DNA from: Corynebacterium frankenforstense
GTDB lineage: Bacteria > Actinomycetota > Actinomycetes > Mycobacteriales > Mycobacteriaceae
Direction: 5' to 3'
DNA: 32,989 nt
Assembly (NCBI RefSeq): GCF_030211955.1
Contig: NZ_JASODI010000025.1
Span: forward strand, 1 to 32,989
The notes beneath the pieces are model-generated. The model did no database searches and was not told where the DNA came from. It was given only the letters and a program-made list of their open reading frames with translations. Shown here in pieces: positions 17,012 to 26,047 of the stretch. How positions within the stretch are numbered: position 1 is the stretch's first letter; each line of letters begins with the position of its first letter. The translations under genes and the position numbers were made by a program.

Positions 17012-17038
17012 ATTATCATCTATCGAACACCTGTACGC
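17012..17038 (-). promoter_or_regulatory. imuB promoter with LexA box
   Basis: Positions 17023-17038 read TCGAACACCTGTACGC on the + strand and match 12 of 14 defined positions of TCGAAMANNTGTTCGA. On the - strand the box lies directly upstream of the -10 GATAAT (17017-17012), in the -35/-10 spacer. Confidence 0.8.
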
Positions 17039-17062
17039 CAGCGCCGCCGGTCAGGCCCGGAC

Positions 17063-17833
17063 TCAGACCGCGCGCAGCCGCCCGGCGGGACGCCGCGCCC
17101 CGCCGACGGCGCCCTCGGCACCCGCGTCGGCCCCGCGCGCGGCGTCGGCAAGCGGGCCCGGGTCACCCAGGCGCAGCACCGTCGAACGCGGCGCAGCCCC
17201 GCGCGCTACGGTGCGCACGCCGACCTCGAGCACCCGGATGCGCCCGGCGCCGCGGCCCAGCCCGTCGAAGCCGGTCACGCGCGCGCTCACCCGCGCCAGC
17301 GGCGAGGGCACGCGCACCCCGACGGCCAGCAGCGCCGCCGTGCCGCCGCGCAGCCGGGCCAGAAGCGGGCGCGCCGCACGCGGGGTCAGCTCCCTGGCGC
17401 CGCGCCAGACGACCAGGTCAAGGCCGTCGACGAGCACCCCCGCCACCGCCGCCGGTTCCGCCCCGGCGCGCGGCACGGCGACCACGCGACCCAGCTCCCC
17501 GCCGACCTCGGCGACCCCGGCGAACGAGAGCTCCGGCCAGCCGATGACCCCGACGCTCAAGCCCGCCGCCGTCGCCCGGGCCAGGGCCTCGGCGACCAGC
17601 GCGGCGCACCCGTCGAGCTCGGTGACCGCACCGCGGGCCAGCGGCAGGGCGGCGTCCAGGCGCGCGCCGAGGCCGAGCGTGTGCGCGGCGTCGGCCACCG
17701 CGGCGTCGGCAATCGAACCCCCGGTGGCACCCGCGCCGCCGGAGAGCGCGGCGACCTTCTCGCGCAGCGCGGCGATGGTGCCGGCGCGGTCGAGCCCCGT
17801 CAGCTCCCCGCCACGAACGCCTGTTCTATCCAC
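17063..17833 (-). CDS. imuA': ImuA', RecA-like mutasome accessory protein
   Basis: A 256-residue protein with the features of mycobacterial/actinobacterial ImuA': an N-terminal helix (TIAALREKVAALSGG), a RecA-like central sheet (GLSVGVIGWPELSFAGVAEVGG; DLVVWRG) and a basic Arg/Gly-rich C-terminus (DPGPLADAARG ... GGARRPAGRLRAV). It lacks a classical Walker A motif, as ImuA' usually does. It assists ImuB and DnaE2 in damage-induced translesion synthesis. GTG 17833 is chosen because GATAAT (17847-17842) precedes it by exactly 7 nt, again leaderless. A LexA box lies inside codons 2-7. imuB follows 58 nt after the stop. Divergent from a small membrane protein gene. Confidence 0.85.
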   Translation of the reverse strand: MDRTGVRGGELTGLDRAGTIAALREKVAALSGGAGATGGSIADAAVADAAHTLGLGARLDAALPLARGAVTELDGCAALVAEALARATAAGLSVGVIGWPELSFAGVAEVGGELGRVVAVPRAGAEPAAVAGVLVDGLDLVVWRGARELTPRAARPLLARLRGGTAALLAVGVRVPSPLARVSARVTGFDGLGRGAGRIRVLEVGVRTVARGAAPRSTVLRLGDPGPLADAARGADAGAEGAVGGARRPAGRLRAV

Positions 17834-17847
17834 GTCCGCGATTATCC
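17813..17847 (-). promoter_or_regulatory. imuA' promoter with LexA box inside the coding start
   Basis: The -10 GATAAT (17847-17842) is followed by 7 nt and GTG 17833. The LexA-like site ACGAACGCCTGTTCTA (17813-17828, + strand) matches 11 of 14 consensus positions and covers codons 2-7, at +6 to +21 of the leaderless transcript. Confidence 0.7.
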
Positions 17848-17888
17848 CCCGCCCGCCGCCCGGGCGTCAACTGGTAGCGTAAGCCCTC

Positions 17889-18317
17889 ATGACCACGGCA
17901 TACGGCAGCATGCACGCACACCCGACCCCGATCCCCACCCCGCCGGTGGTGCGGCTGGGCACCTCGGCGCTGTTCGGGCTCGCCGTCGCCGTCTTGACCA
18001 CCCCGCTGCCGCGAGGGGCTCAGGTCGCCGTGATGATCGCCGCCGTCGCCGCCGGCTGCCTGCTGACGTTCTCGCACCCCTACCGCCGCGAGATGCGCGC
18101 CTTCCTGGACAAGCGCGGCATCGAGGCCCGCCCGCGCCTGGGCCAGGTGCTGCCGCTGTTTCTGGTCTGGCTCGCGCTCATGCTCGCCCCGCTGCTCGCC
18201 CCGGCGGCGACCTGGGTGACGCTGGTGGCTTTCCTCGTCGTCTTCGGCTGGATGTTCTGGGTCTTCCCGCACGTCGACGGCACCCGCGCGCTCGCCTTCG
18301 CCGACCCGGAGGACTAG
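17889..18317 (+). CDS. Small membrane protein, four hydrophobic segments
   Basis: A 142-residue protein I cannot assign to a named family. Hydrophobic stretches near residues 25-40, 45-61, 88-104 and 106-124 suggest four membrane helices, with a basic loop between the second and third (PYRREMRAFLDKRGIEARPR). The N-terminal 20 residues are Pro/His-rich and the C-terminus is acidic. The -10 TAGCGT (17875-17880) lies 8 nt before ATG 17889 and no ribosome site is visible, so the mRNA is probably leaderless. It is divergent from imuA' across 55 bp, so the SOS repressor on the other side could affect it, which is inference. A good terminator follows. Confidence 0.75.
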   Translation: MTTAYGSMHAHPTPIPTPPVVRLGTSALFGLAVAVLTTPLPRGAQVAVMIAAVAAGCLLTFSHPYRREMRAFLDKRGIEARPRLGQVLPLFLVWLALMLAPLLAPAATWVTLVAFLVVFGWMFWVFPHVDGTRALAFADPED

Positions 18318-18336
18318 CCCCCTGAACGGGGGTTTT
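18318..18336 (+). terminator. Rho-independent terminator
   Basis: CCCCC-TGAAC-GGGGG followed by TTTT, directly after the stop of the small membrane protein gene. Confidence 0.8.
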
Positions 18337-18384
18337 CGAATCAAAAATTTCGCCGGGGGCAGGGCACGGACAAGAATTACCGGC

Positions 18385-19743
18385 ATGTTCCTCTCCGCAC
18401 TCGACATGCTCGTGCCCACCCACCAGTCCTCCGGCCTGTGGCGCCACCCCGACGCCGAGCCCGAACAGTACCGCGACCTGGACTTCTGGGTCTCCCACGC
18501 GCGCATGCTCGACGAGGCCGGCTTCGACGCCCTCTTCCTCGCCGACGTCGCCGGTATCTACGACGTCTACGGCGGCAGCGGCGCGGCCGCCATCCGCGCC
18601 GGCATGCAGTACCCGCTGCTGGACCCGATGCCGCTGATCTCCGCGCTGGCGGCTGCCACCCGGCGCCTCGGCTTCGGCGTCACGGCGAACACCTCGTACG
18701 AGTCGCCGTACCTGCTCGCCCGGCGCTTCGCCACGCTCGACCAGCTGACCGGCGGGCGCATCGCCTGGAACATCGTCACCGGCTACCAGCCGGGCGCGCT
18801 GCGCAACATCGGCGCCCCCGAGCTCGACCACGACACCCGCTACGACCGCGCCGACGAGTTCGCCGAGGTCTGCTACGCGCTGTGGGAGGGCTCCATCGAG
18901 CCCTCCGCACTGGTCTCCGACGCGGAGTCGGGCGTGTACATGGACCCGGCCAAGGTGCACCCCATCGAGCACAAGGGGCAGTGGTTCGACGTGCCGGGCG
19001 CGGCGGTGAGCCTGCCCGGCCCGCAGCGCACCCCGTTTCTCTTCCAGGCCGGCTCCTCGCCGCGCGGCCTGGCCTTCGCCGCCCGCCACGCCGAGGCGCT
19101 GTTCTTCTCCGGCACCACGCCCGACAACGTCGCCCCGCTGGTCACCGAGGCGCGCCGCCTGCTGGCCGAGGAGGGCCGCGCGGACTCCGAGCTGACCACG
19201 ATCACCTCCGTGACCGCCATCGCCGCCGAGACCGACGCCGCCGCCTTCGAGCGCTACGAGTCCTACCTGCGCTACGTCGACCAGGAGGCCGCGCTCGCGC
19301 TCTTCGCCGGCTGGACCGGGCTGGACCTGTCGACCTACGGCCCCGACGACGTGCTCGAGGACGTCGAGATCCAGGGCAACCGCTCCGCGCTGCAGTCCTT
19401 CACCAGCCTGGACCCGACGCGCCGCTGGACTGTCGGCGACCTGGCCGCACACATGACCATCGGCGGGCGCGGGCCGGTCTTCGTCGGCTCGGGCGCCACG
19501 ATCGCCGACGAGCTCGAGCGCTGGCTGCGCGAGTCCGGCGTCGACGGCTTCAACGTCGACTACGCCCTGCGCGGGCCCGACATGCGCGCCTTCGCCGAGC
19601 ACGTGGTGCCGGTGCTGCGTGCGCGCGGGCTCGTCTCCGCCGACGGTTCGATTGACGACGCCGCGCCGCGCACCCTGCGTGCGCGCGTGACGGGTTCCGA
19701 CCTGCTTCCGACCACGCACCCCGCGGCGAGGTACCGCCGCTAG
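18385..19743 (+). CDS. FMN-dependent monooxygenase of the NtaA/SnaA/DszA family
   Basis: A 452-residue luciferase-like (LLM) flavin monooxygenase. Landmarks are an N-terminal barrel start (LSALDMLVPTHQSSGLWRHPDAEPEQYRDLDFWVSHARMLDEAGFDALFLADV), ANTSYESPYLLARRFATLDQLTGGRIAWNIVTG and PFLFQAGSSPRGLAFAARHAEALFF, all typical of the NtaA/DszA/SoxA group. Members use FMNH2 from a partner reductase to oxidise organosulphur compounds, nitrilotriacetate or long-chain alkanes; the substrate here is unknown and no reductase gene is adjacent. ATG 18385 has no ribosome site, but AAGAAT (18372-18377) lies exactly 7 nt before it, a weak -10. The C-terminal part contains one copy of the dispersed motif (19651-19660). 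Confidence 0.88.
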   Translation: MFLSALDMLVPTHQSSGLWRHPDAEPEQYRDLDFWVSHARMLDEAGFDALFLADVAGIYDVYGGSGAAAIRAGMQYPLLDPMPLISALAAATRRLGFGVTANTSYESPYLLARRFATLDQLTGGRIAWNIVTGYQPGALRNIGAPELDHDTRYDRADEFAEVCYALWEGSIEPSALVSDAESGVYMDPAKVHPIEHKGQWFDVPGAAVSLPGPQRTPFLFQAGSSPRGLAFAARHAEALFFSGTTPDNVAPLVTEARRLLAEEGRADSELTTITSVTAIAAETDAAAFERYESYLRYVDQEAALALFAGWTGLDLSTYGPDDVLEDVEIQGNRSALQSFTSLDPTRRWTVGDLAAHMTIGGRGPVFVGSGATIADELERWLRESGVDGFNVDYALRGPDMRAFAEHVVPVLRARGLVSADGSIDDAAPRTLRARVTGSDLLPTTHPAARYRR

Positions 19744-19772
19744 CGTGTGGGCCCACGGGGCTGGCGCGGGCC

Positions 19773-20030
19773 TCAGCGCCCGCCGCGGCGGTCCTGCTCG
19801 GCGCGGATGCGCTCGGAGACGTCCTGGATCTTGTTGTTCGCCCACACGTAGAACCGGTGGCAGGCGTAGAAGACCGCCCAGATGCCGAGGAACGTCGGCA
19901 GCCACCAGCCCCAGTAGAGGTCGGCCTGCCAGATGAAGATCGCCGTGAACAGCAGCGCGAACAGCAGCGTGCGGGCGGGGTCGACGTGGAAGAAGATGCG
20001 CTCGCGTCCGCGGCGCTCACGTGCGGCCAT
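19773..20030 (-). CDS. 2TM-domain protein
   Basis: An 85-residue protein with two membrane segments (about residues 19-36 and 42-60) separated by ADLYWGWWLPTF, a Trp-rich short loop typical of 2TM-domain proteins. The N-terminus is basic and the C-terminus is an Arg/Glu-rich helix (KIQDVSERIRAEQDRRGGR). AAGGGAG lies upstream of ATG 20030. It follows the response regulator gene by 40 nt on the same strand, so it is probably the last gene of the kinase-regulator operon. In other bacteria the 2TM domain is sometimes fused to sensor kinases, consistent with a role near this system, but the function is unknown. It converges on the monooxygenase gene. Confidence 0.8.
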   Translation of the reverse strand: MAARERRGRERIFFHVDPARTLLFALLFTAIFIWQADLYWGWWLPTFLGIWAVFYACHRFYVWANNKIQDVSERIRAEQDRRGGR

Positions 20031-20070
20031 GGGGTGACTCCCTTCGGTTCCGGTCGGGCTCGCGGCCCGC

Positions 20071-20718
20071 TCAGTCGAGGTCGCGCGAGGCGGCCCAGCG
20101 CGACAGCGCGTAGCGGTTGGACTGCTGCGTCTTGCGCAGGATGTTGGAGGCGTGCGTCTCCACGGTCTTCACGGAGATGAACAGCTCCTTGCCGATCTCC
20201 CGGTAGGTGTAGCCGCGCGCCAGAAGCCGCAGCACCTCCAGCTCGCGCGGGGTCAGCTCGTCGACCACGGGGTCGTGGGCGCCGGCGGCCGCCGGGCCGT
20301 GGCCGGCGAAGGCGTCGAGGACGAAGCCGGCCAGCCGCGGCGAGAAGTAGGCGTCGCCGCCGTCGACGCGCTCGACGGCGTGCGCGAGCTCCGCGCCGTC
20401 GATCGACTTGGTCACGTAGCCACGGGCGCCCGCGCGGATCACCGAGATGACGTCCTCGGCGGCGTCGGAGACGCTCAGCGCCAAAAAGCGCGGCTCCACG
20501 CCCGCGTCGTGGACCCGGCGGATGACGGCCACCCCACCGCCGTCGGGCATGTGCACGTCGAGCAGCACCACGTCGGGCCGGGTGCGCACGATGCCCGTGA
20601 CGGCGTCGGCGACGGTGCCGGCGTCGCCGACGACCTCGCAGCCGGGCTGGACGCCCAGCTCGGCGCGCACGCCGGAGCGGAACACGGAGTGGTCGTCGAC
20701 GAGGAAGACTCGGGTCAT
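20071..20718 (-). CDS. NarL/LuxR-family response regulator
   Basis: A 215-residue two-component regulator. Receiver domain: VFLVDDH near the N-terminus, phospho-acceptor Asp54 in VLLDVHMPDG, conserved Thr/Lys region ARGYVTKS. A LuxR-type DNA-binding domain follows (ELTPRELEVLRLLARGYTYREIGKELF ... VKTVETHASNILRKT, about residues 145-205). Two starts are possible. GTG 20748 directly follows the kinase stop (translational coupling) and adds ten residues. ATG 20718 fits receiver domains better and has TATCCT (20731-20726) exactly 7 nt upstream, suggesting an extra leaderless promoter inside the operon. It partners the kinase immediately upstream; targets are not visible but may include the divergent PspC gene. 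Confidence 0.9.
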   Translation of the reverse strand: MTRVFLVDDHSVFRSGVRAELGVQPGCEVVGDAGTVADAVTGIVRTRPDVVLLDVHMPDGGGVAVIRRVHDAGVEPRFLALSVSDAAEDVISVIRAGARGYVTKSIDGAELAHAVERVDGGDAYFSPRLAGFVLDAFAGHGPAAAGAHDPVVDELTPRELEVLRLLARGYTYREIGKELFISVKTVETHASNILRKTQQSNRYALSRWAASRDLD

Positions 20719-20748
20719 GCGGCCCAGGATACCGCCCACCTGGCCCAC

Positions 20749-21936
20749 TCAGTCGAGCTCCACGGCCACGCGCACCTCGGTGCCCTCCCCCGGCCTCGAT
20801 CGCACCGTCGCCCTGCCGCCCATGCGCTCGACGCGCCCGCGCACCGAGTCGGCCAGCCCGTGCCGGTCGGCGGGCACGGCCTCCGGGTCGAAGCCGCGGC
20901 CGCGGTCGCGCACGAAGATCTCGAGGCGCCCGCCGAGCAGCTCGGCGTAGACGTCGGCGCGGTCCACCCCGGCGTGCTTGGCCACGTTCACGCACGCCTC
21001 GCGCGCGGCCAGGACGGCGGCCTGCGCGACGTCGGAAAGCGGCCTGTCCTCGCCCACGGTGACGGGCGCCAGGTGCAGCCCGAAGAGGTCCTCGACCTCG
21101 CCGCAGGCGCGCTCCAGCGCGCCGAACACGCTCAAGGTCTGCTTCTCCTGGGTGTCGAAGAGCCACTGGCGCAGCTCGCGCTCCTGGCTGCGCGCCAGCC
21201 GCGAAACGGTCTCGGGATCGGCGGCGTTCTTCTGGATCAGAGCGAGCGTCTGCAGCACGGAGTCGTGCAGGTGCGCGGCGATCGCGGCGCGCTGCTCGCC
21301 GGCGAGCTTCTCGGCCCGTTCGGTGGACAGCCGCTCGGAGACGCGCAGCGCGGCGGGCACGCCGATGACGGCCACGCCGGCCAGGGTGAACACGACGGCG
21401 GTGAGGGCCTGGACGAAGCCGTCGGAGCTGGTGCCCACCAGCAGCACGATCACACCGACAAAGACCAGGCCCGTGCCCACGACCACCGAGGTGACCCCGG
21501 CCGGCCCGCGCACACCGCGGTCGTAGGCCTGCCAGGCCAGCACGGCGCCGAGCGCGACGACGACCAGCGGCACCGCGAGCTCGAAGTTGAACCCACCCTC
21601 CCCGTCGATGCTCACCGACATCGTCGAGCCGAGCACCAGGGCCACCAGGATCAGCCCCCACCACCCGGCGCCGGGCACGCGGGTGCGCGTCGGCGGGGCA
21701 TCGGCGGGCTCGGCGTCGCGCGAGCTGGCCAGCCAGATCCCGGCGTAGATCAGCACGCCCACCCCGCCGGCGGCCGTCAGGCCGAGCAGCACCAGGCGCA
21801 CCCAGAACACGTCGACGCCGAGGTGGCGCGCGAGACCGGCGGCCACGCCGGCGAAGACGGCGTCCTCGCGCGGGCGGGTGTAGACCGGGTAGGCCACCTC
21901 CCCGCGGGCGCGCGCGCCGGACTGCTTTCGGAACAT
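20749..21936 (-). CDS. PspC-domain histidine kinase (HisKA_3 type)
   Basis: A sensor kinase of 395 residues. Residues about 20-75 form a PspC domain (PREDAVFAGVAAGLARHLGVDVFWVRLVLL), followed by further membrane segments (about 92-105, 120-137, 150-168, 175-197), then the dimerisation/phospho-acceptor box AAIAAHLHDSVLQT with His224, and an HATPase domain (REACVNVAKHAG N-box; RDRGRGFD G-box). PspC domains relate to membrane stress, so envelope damage is a likely input. ATG 21936 has GGGAAG at 9 nt; ATG 21945 is a close alternative. A -10 TATTGT (22016-22011) overlaps the divergent promoter of the PspC protein gene. The stop abuts the regulator gene. Confidence 0.9.
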   Translation of the reverse strand: MFRKQSGARARGEVAYPVYTRPREDAVFAGVAAGLARHLGVDVFWVRLVLLGLTAAGGVGVLIYAGIWLASSRDAEPADAPPTRTRVPGAGWWGLILVALVLGSTMSVSIDGEGGFNFELAVPLVVVALGAVLAWQAYDRGVRGPAGVTSVVVGTGLVFVGVIVLLVGTSSDGFVQALTAVVFTLAGVAVIGVPAALRVSERLSTERAEKLAGEQRAAIAAHLHDSVLQTLALIQKNAADPETVSRLARSQERELRQWLFDTQEKQTLSVFGALERACGEVEDLFGLHLAPVTVGEDRPLSDVAQAAVLAAREACVNVAKHAGVDRADVYAELLGGRLEIFVRDRGRGFDPEAVPADRHGLADSVRGRVERMGGRATVRSRPGEGTEVRVAVELD

Positions 21937-22009
21937 GCCCTCCATCTTCCCTGCCGAGGCGCCCGGACACATCGGGGGTTTCCCTGATGCGCTCCGATGA
22001 CGCACCGGA

Positions 22010-22016
22010 GACAATA
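22010..22016. promoter_or_regulatory. Overlapping divergent promoters of the PspC genes
   Basis: GACAAT (22010-22015, +) lies 6 nt before ATG 22022 and TATTGT (22016-22011, -) points to the kinase gene. The two -10 elements share the same bases, so only one polymerase can open this site at a time. Confidence 0.5.
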
Positions 22017-22021
22017 AACAT

Positions 22022-23332
22022 ATGGACACCAACACCGCGGGCGAACTGGCCCGCCGCATCTGGGCGACGCGCCCGCCGCGCCTGTCGGGCTCCCCGGGCG
22101 CCGGGGTGTGCGAGGGCATCGGCGTGCGCTACCGCATCGACCCGATGCTCGTGCGCGTGCTCTTCGTCGCGGGCGCGTTCATCTGGGTGACCAGCGTGCC
22201 GATCTACCTGATCCTGTGGGGCCTGATGCCCCGCTACGGCGTGCCGTACTCTCCGTTCGAGTCGCTGGGCCGCCCCGGCTCCGACAGCGAGGACCGCACG
22301 AGCGGCATCCTGCTGCTCATCTTCGCCGTGCTGACCTCGGGGCTGCTCGGCTCGAGCCTGGTCGACGGCTCGGCGCTGGCGTTCCTGCTCTCCCTGGCCC
22401 TGGCCGCCGGCGCGTTCGTGCTGCTGCACAAGCGCACCCCGGTGCCGCCGCCCGGGCTGATCGCCACCCCGATTGACGACGCCGCGCAGCGCCCCGTCGA
22501 CGGGGACGCACCCGTCGACGGGGCGCACGACGGCGCAGGCGCCGTCGGTGCGGGTGCCGCCGGTGCCGCCGGTGCCGCGCCGTGGGCGGACCTGACCGGC
22601 TACGAGGTGGCCGAGGGCTGGCCGGACCCGCGCGCGGGCGCGCAGCGTCAGGCCCCGGCCGGCAACTGGGACCCGCTGGGCGCGGCGCCCTACGACTGGC
22701 GCAGCCAGGGCCGCACCGGCTACTGGGCGGGGAACCCGGACTCCACGGGGGCCGGCTACCCGAACGGCGGCACGGGCGGTGGCGCAGGCGGGGCGCACGA
22801 CGCACCGTGGTACGCCGACGCCGGGGTCGGGGCCGGCGCGGGCGGGGCCACCCACTACCCGGGCGCGGACTTCGTCGAGCAGCCGAAGAAGAAGAAGCGG
22901 CTCAACTGGCCGCTGATCATCGGCGGGGTACTCCTGGCCGCGCTGCTCGCCGGGGCCGCGCTGGTGGTCGCCGGCGGCACGCTCTTCGGCGAGGACCGCC
23001 ACGCCCCCGCCTCGGAGGCGGAGCTGCAGGACGACTACGAGGGCGGCCTGCGTGCCGTGACGGTGGACCTTACCGGCGTCGGCGCGCTCGACGAGGACCA
23101 CACGGTGACGGTGAGCTCGGGGCTGGGCCCCACCCAGGTCTTCCTGCCGGCCGGCGTCCCGTTGGAGCTGCAGTGCGAGGAGGGCCTCGGCGAGATGGAG
23201 TGCACCTCGGGCGACTACAACCGCGACGCGCCGGGGGCGCGGCTGACGGTCGTCGTCGAGGGCGGGCTCGTGCCCTCGCCCACGACGGTCGCCGTGGTCG
23301 ACGACCCGCCCGCGGACGGCGACGCGGACTAA
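22022..23332 (+). CDS. PspC-domain membrane protein with C-terminal adhesin-like domain
   Basis: A 436-residue protein. A PspC domain at about 17-75 (RLSGSPGAGVCEGIGVRYRIDPMLVRVLFV) includes a membrane segment; two more hydrophobic helices follow (about 94-105, 118-138). A disordered Gly/Ala/Pro/Tyr-rich region (about 155-285) leads to a Lys-rich patch (PKKKKRLNW), another membrane helix (about 298-322) and an outer domain with beta-strand character and one Cys pair (LQCEEGLGEMEC). It is divergent from the PspC kinase. The layout resembles LiaF/toast-rack-like envelope-stress proteins, which modulate such kinases; that role is inference. ATG 22022 fits a leaderless mRNA. Confidence 0.82.
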   Translation: MDTNTAGELARRIWATRPPRLSGSPGAGVCEGIGVRYRIDPMLVRVLFVAGAFIWVTSVPIYLILWGLMPRYGVPYSPFESLGRPGSDSEDRTSGILLLIFAVLTSGLLGSSLVDGSALAFLLSLALAAGAFVLLHKRTPVPPPGLIATPIDDAAQRPVDGDAPVDGAHDGAGAVGAGAAGAAGAAPWADLTGYEVAEGWPDPRAGAQRQAPAGNWDPLGAAPYDWRSQGRTGYWAGNPDSTGAGYPNGGTGGGAGGAHDAPWYADAGVGAGAGGATHYPGADFVEQPKKKKRLNWPLIIGGVLLAALLAGAALVVAGGTLFGEDRHAPASEAELQDDYEGGLRAVTVDLTGVGALDEDHTVTVSSGLGPTQVFLPAGVPLELQCEEGLGEMECTSGDYNRDAPGARLTVVVEGGLVPSPTTVAVVDDPPADGDAD

Positions 23333-23346
23333 GCGGGTCCCCGGAC

Positions 23347-23386
23347 GCCGGGGTGGCCTGCGCGGTCTCTCCCCCGGCACCCCGGC
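23347..23386. terminator. Bidirectional terminator between PspC gene and guaA
   Basis: GCCGGGGT (23347-23354) pairs with ACCCCGGC (23379-23386) as a perfect 8-bp stem around 24 nt. An alternative 6-bp hairpin CCCCGG-ACG-CCGGGG (23339-23353) shares the left arm. Confidence 0.6.
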
Positions 23387-23406
23387 TCAGACCGACGCGG
23401 GGCGGG

Positions 23407-24981
<1,575 letters not shown>

Positions 24982-25080
24982 GGTGAATGATCCTAGTCGA
25001 TGCGCCGGTGGCACCCCGATTCGGCTCCGGGGCCCTCGAGGGCACCTGCCGTGACCCGGGCGCGGTGATGGTCCATCCTG

Positions 25081-25953
25081 GTGGGCGTGAACCGCTCCCC
25101 CGTCCCGGCCGGCACCGCGCCGGATCGCTCGCGCGCCACCGGCGTGCTCCTCGTGCTCGGCTCGTGCGCCTCCCTGCAATTCGGCGCGTCGGCGGCCACC
25201 CAGGTCTTCCCGGCGGCCGGGCCCTGGGGTGTCACGGTGCTGCGCCTGGCCTTCGCCGGGATCGTGCTGACGGCGCTGGCCCGCCCGCGGGTCGGCGCGT
25301 GGTCGCGTGGGACGTGGGTCAAGGTCGTGCTCTTCGGCGTCTCGCTGGGCCTGATGAACGGCTTCTTCTACGCCTCGATCGCGCGCATCCCCCTCGGGGT
25401 GGCCGTCACGGTCGAGTTTTTGGGACCGCTGCTCCTGGCCGCGACCACGGGGCGGCGCGCCCGCGACTTCGCCTGGATCGCCGTCGCACTCGCCGGCATC
25501 CTGCTCATCGGCTTCGACTCGCTGGACCCGCTGGGCATCGTCTTCGCCCTGGTGGCCGGGGCGTTCTGGGCGGCCTACATCCTCTCCTCGGCCCGAGTGG
25601 GCGCCGCCGTCGACGGGCAGGGCGGGCTGGCGGTCGCCTTCCTCGTCGGGGCGCTGGTGCAGGTCCCGGCGGGCTTCCACGGTGCGGGCGTGATCCTCGC
25701 GGACCCGACCCTGATCGGCTGGATGGCGCTGACCGCGCTCTTCGGTTCGCTGGTGCCCTACGCCCTGGGGCTCGGCGCGCTGCGCCGGCTGCCGGTCGGG
25801 GTCTTCGGCATCCTGCTCTCGCTGGAGCCGGTCTTCGCCGCCGCCATCGGCTGGTGGCTGCTCGGCCAGACCCCGAGCGCGGCGGTGTGGGCCGCGGTGG
25901 TCTGCGTGGTGGCCGCCAGCGTGGGCACCACCCGCAACAAGCCGGGCGCGTAA
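25081..25953 (+). CDS. EamA/DMT-family exporter (RhtA-like)
   Basis: A 290-residue membrane protein with ten predicted helices arranged as two EamA repeats; typical pieces are [27 protein letters not shown] in the first repeat and [40 protein letters not shown] in the second. RhtA-type members export amino acids such as threonine and homoserine; the substrate here is unproven. GTG 25081 and GTG 25087 are both possible starts; 25087 lies exactly 7 nt after CATCCT, a poor -10. It stands between guaA and a convergent PAS gene. The equivalent position in C. glutamicum also holds a permease near the gua genes, from memory. Confidence 0.88.
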   Translation: MGVNRSPVPAGTAPDRSRATGVLLVLGSCASLQFGASAATQVFPAAGPWGVTVLRLAFAGIVLTALARPRVGAWSRGTWVKVVLFGVSLGLMNGFFYASIARIPLGVAVTVEFLGPLLLAATTGRRARDFAWIAVALAGILLIGFDSLDPLGIVFALVAGAFWAAYILSSARVGAAVDGQGGLAVAFLVGALVQVPAGFHGAGVILADPTLIGWMALTALFGSLVPYALGLGALRRLPVGVFGILLSLEPVFAAAIGWWLLGQTPSAAVWAAVVCVVAASVGTTRNKPGA

Positions 25954-25983
25954 GCCGCCGTCTCGGCCCCGGGCAGAGGCCGG

Positions 25984-25999
25984 TCGGACCCCGGTCCGA
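25984..25999. terminator. Hairpin between the exporter and PAS genes
   Basis: TCGGACC-CC-GGTCCGA is a perfect 7-bp stem, enclosed by GGCC on both sides. It sits between two convergent genes and could serve both. Confidence 0.55.
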
Positions 26000-26047
26000 G
26001 GCTGGCCGGGGGTCGCCTACCGGGCCGTCGTCGGGGCTGCCGGCCGA

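Noticed and set aside
17005..17019. ATG 17019 as imuB start
   Set aside because: It overlaps the best -10 (GATAAT); GTG 17004 fits the 7-nt leaderless spacing of the other SOS genes.
22492..22520. CCCGTCGACGGG palindrome twice in the PspC protein gene
   Set aside because: Explained by the repeated residues Pro-Val-Asp-Gly in a disordered region.
19550..23380. 1276-codon open frame on the - strand
   Set aside because: It crosses several real genes on both strands and has low-complexity Arg/Gly composition; a high-GC artefact.
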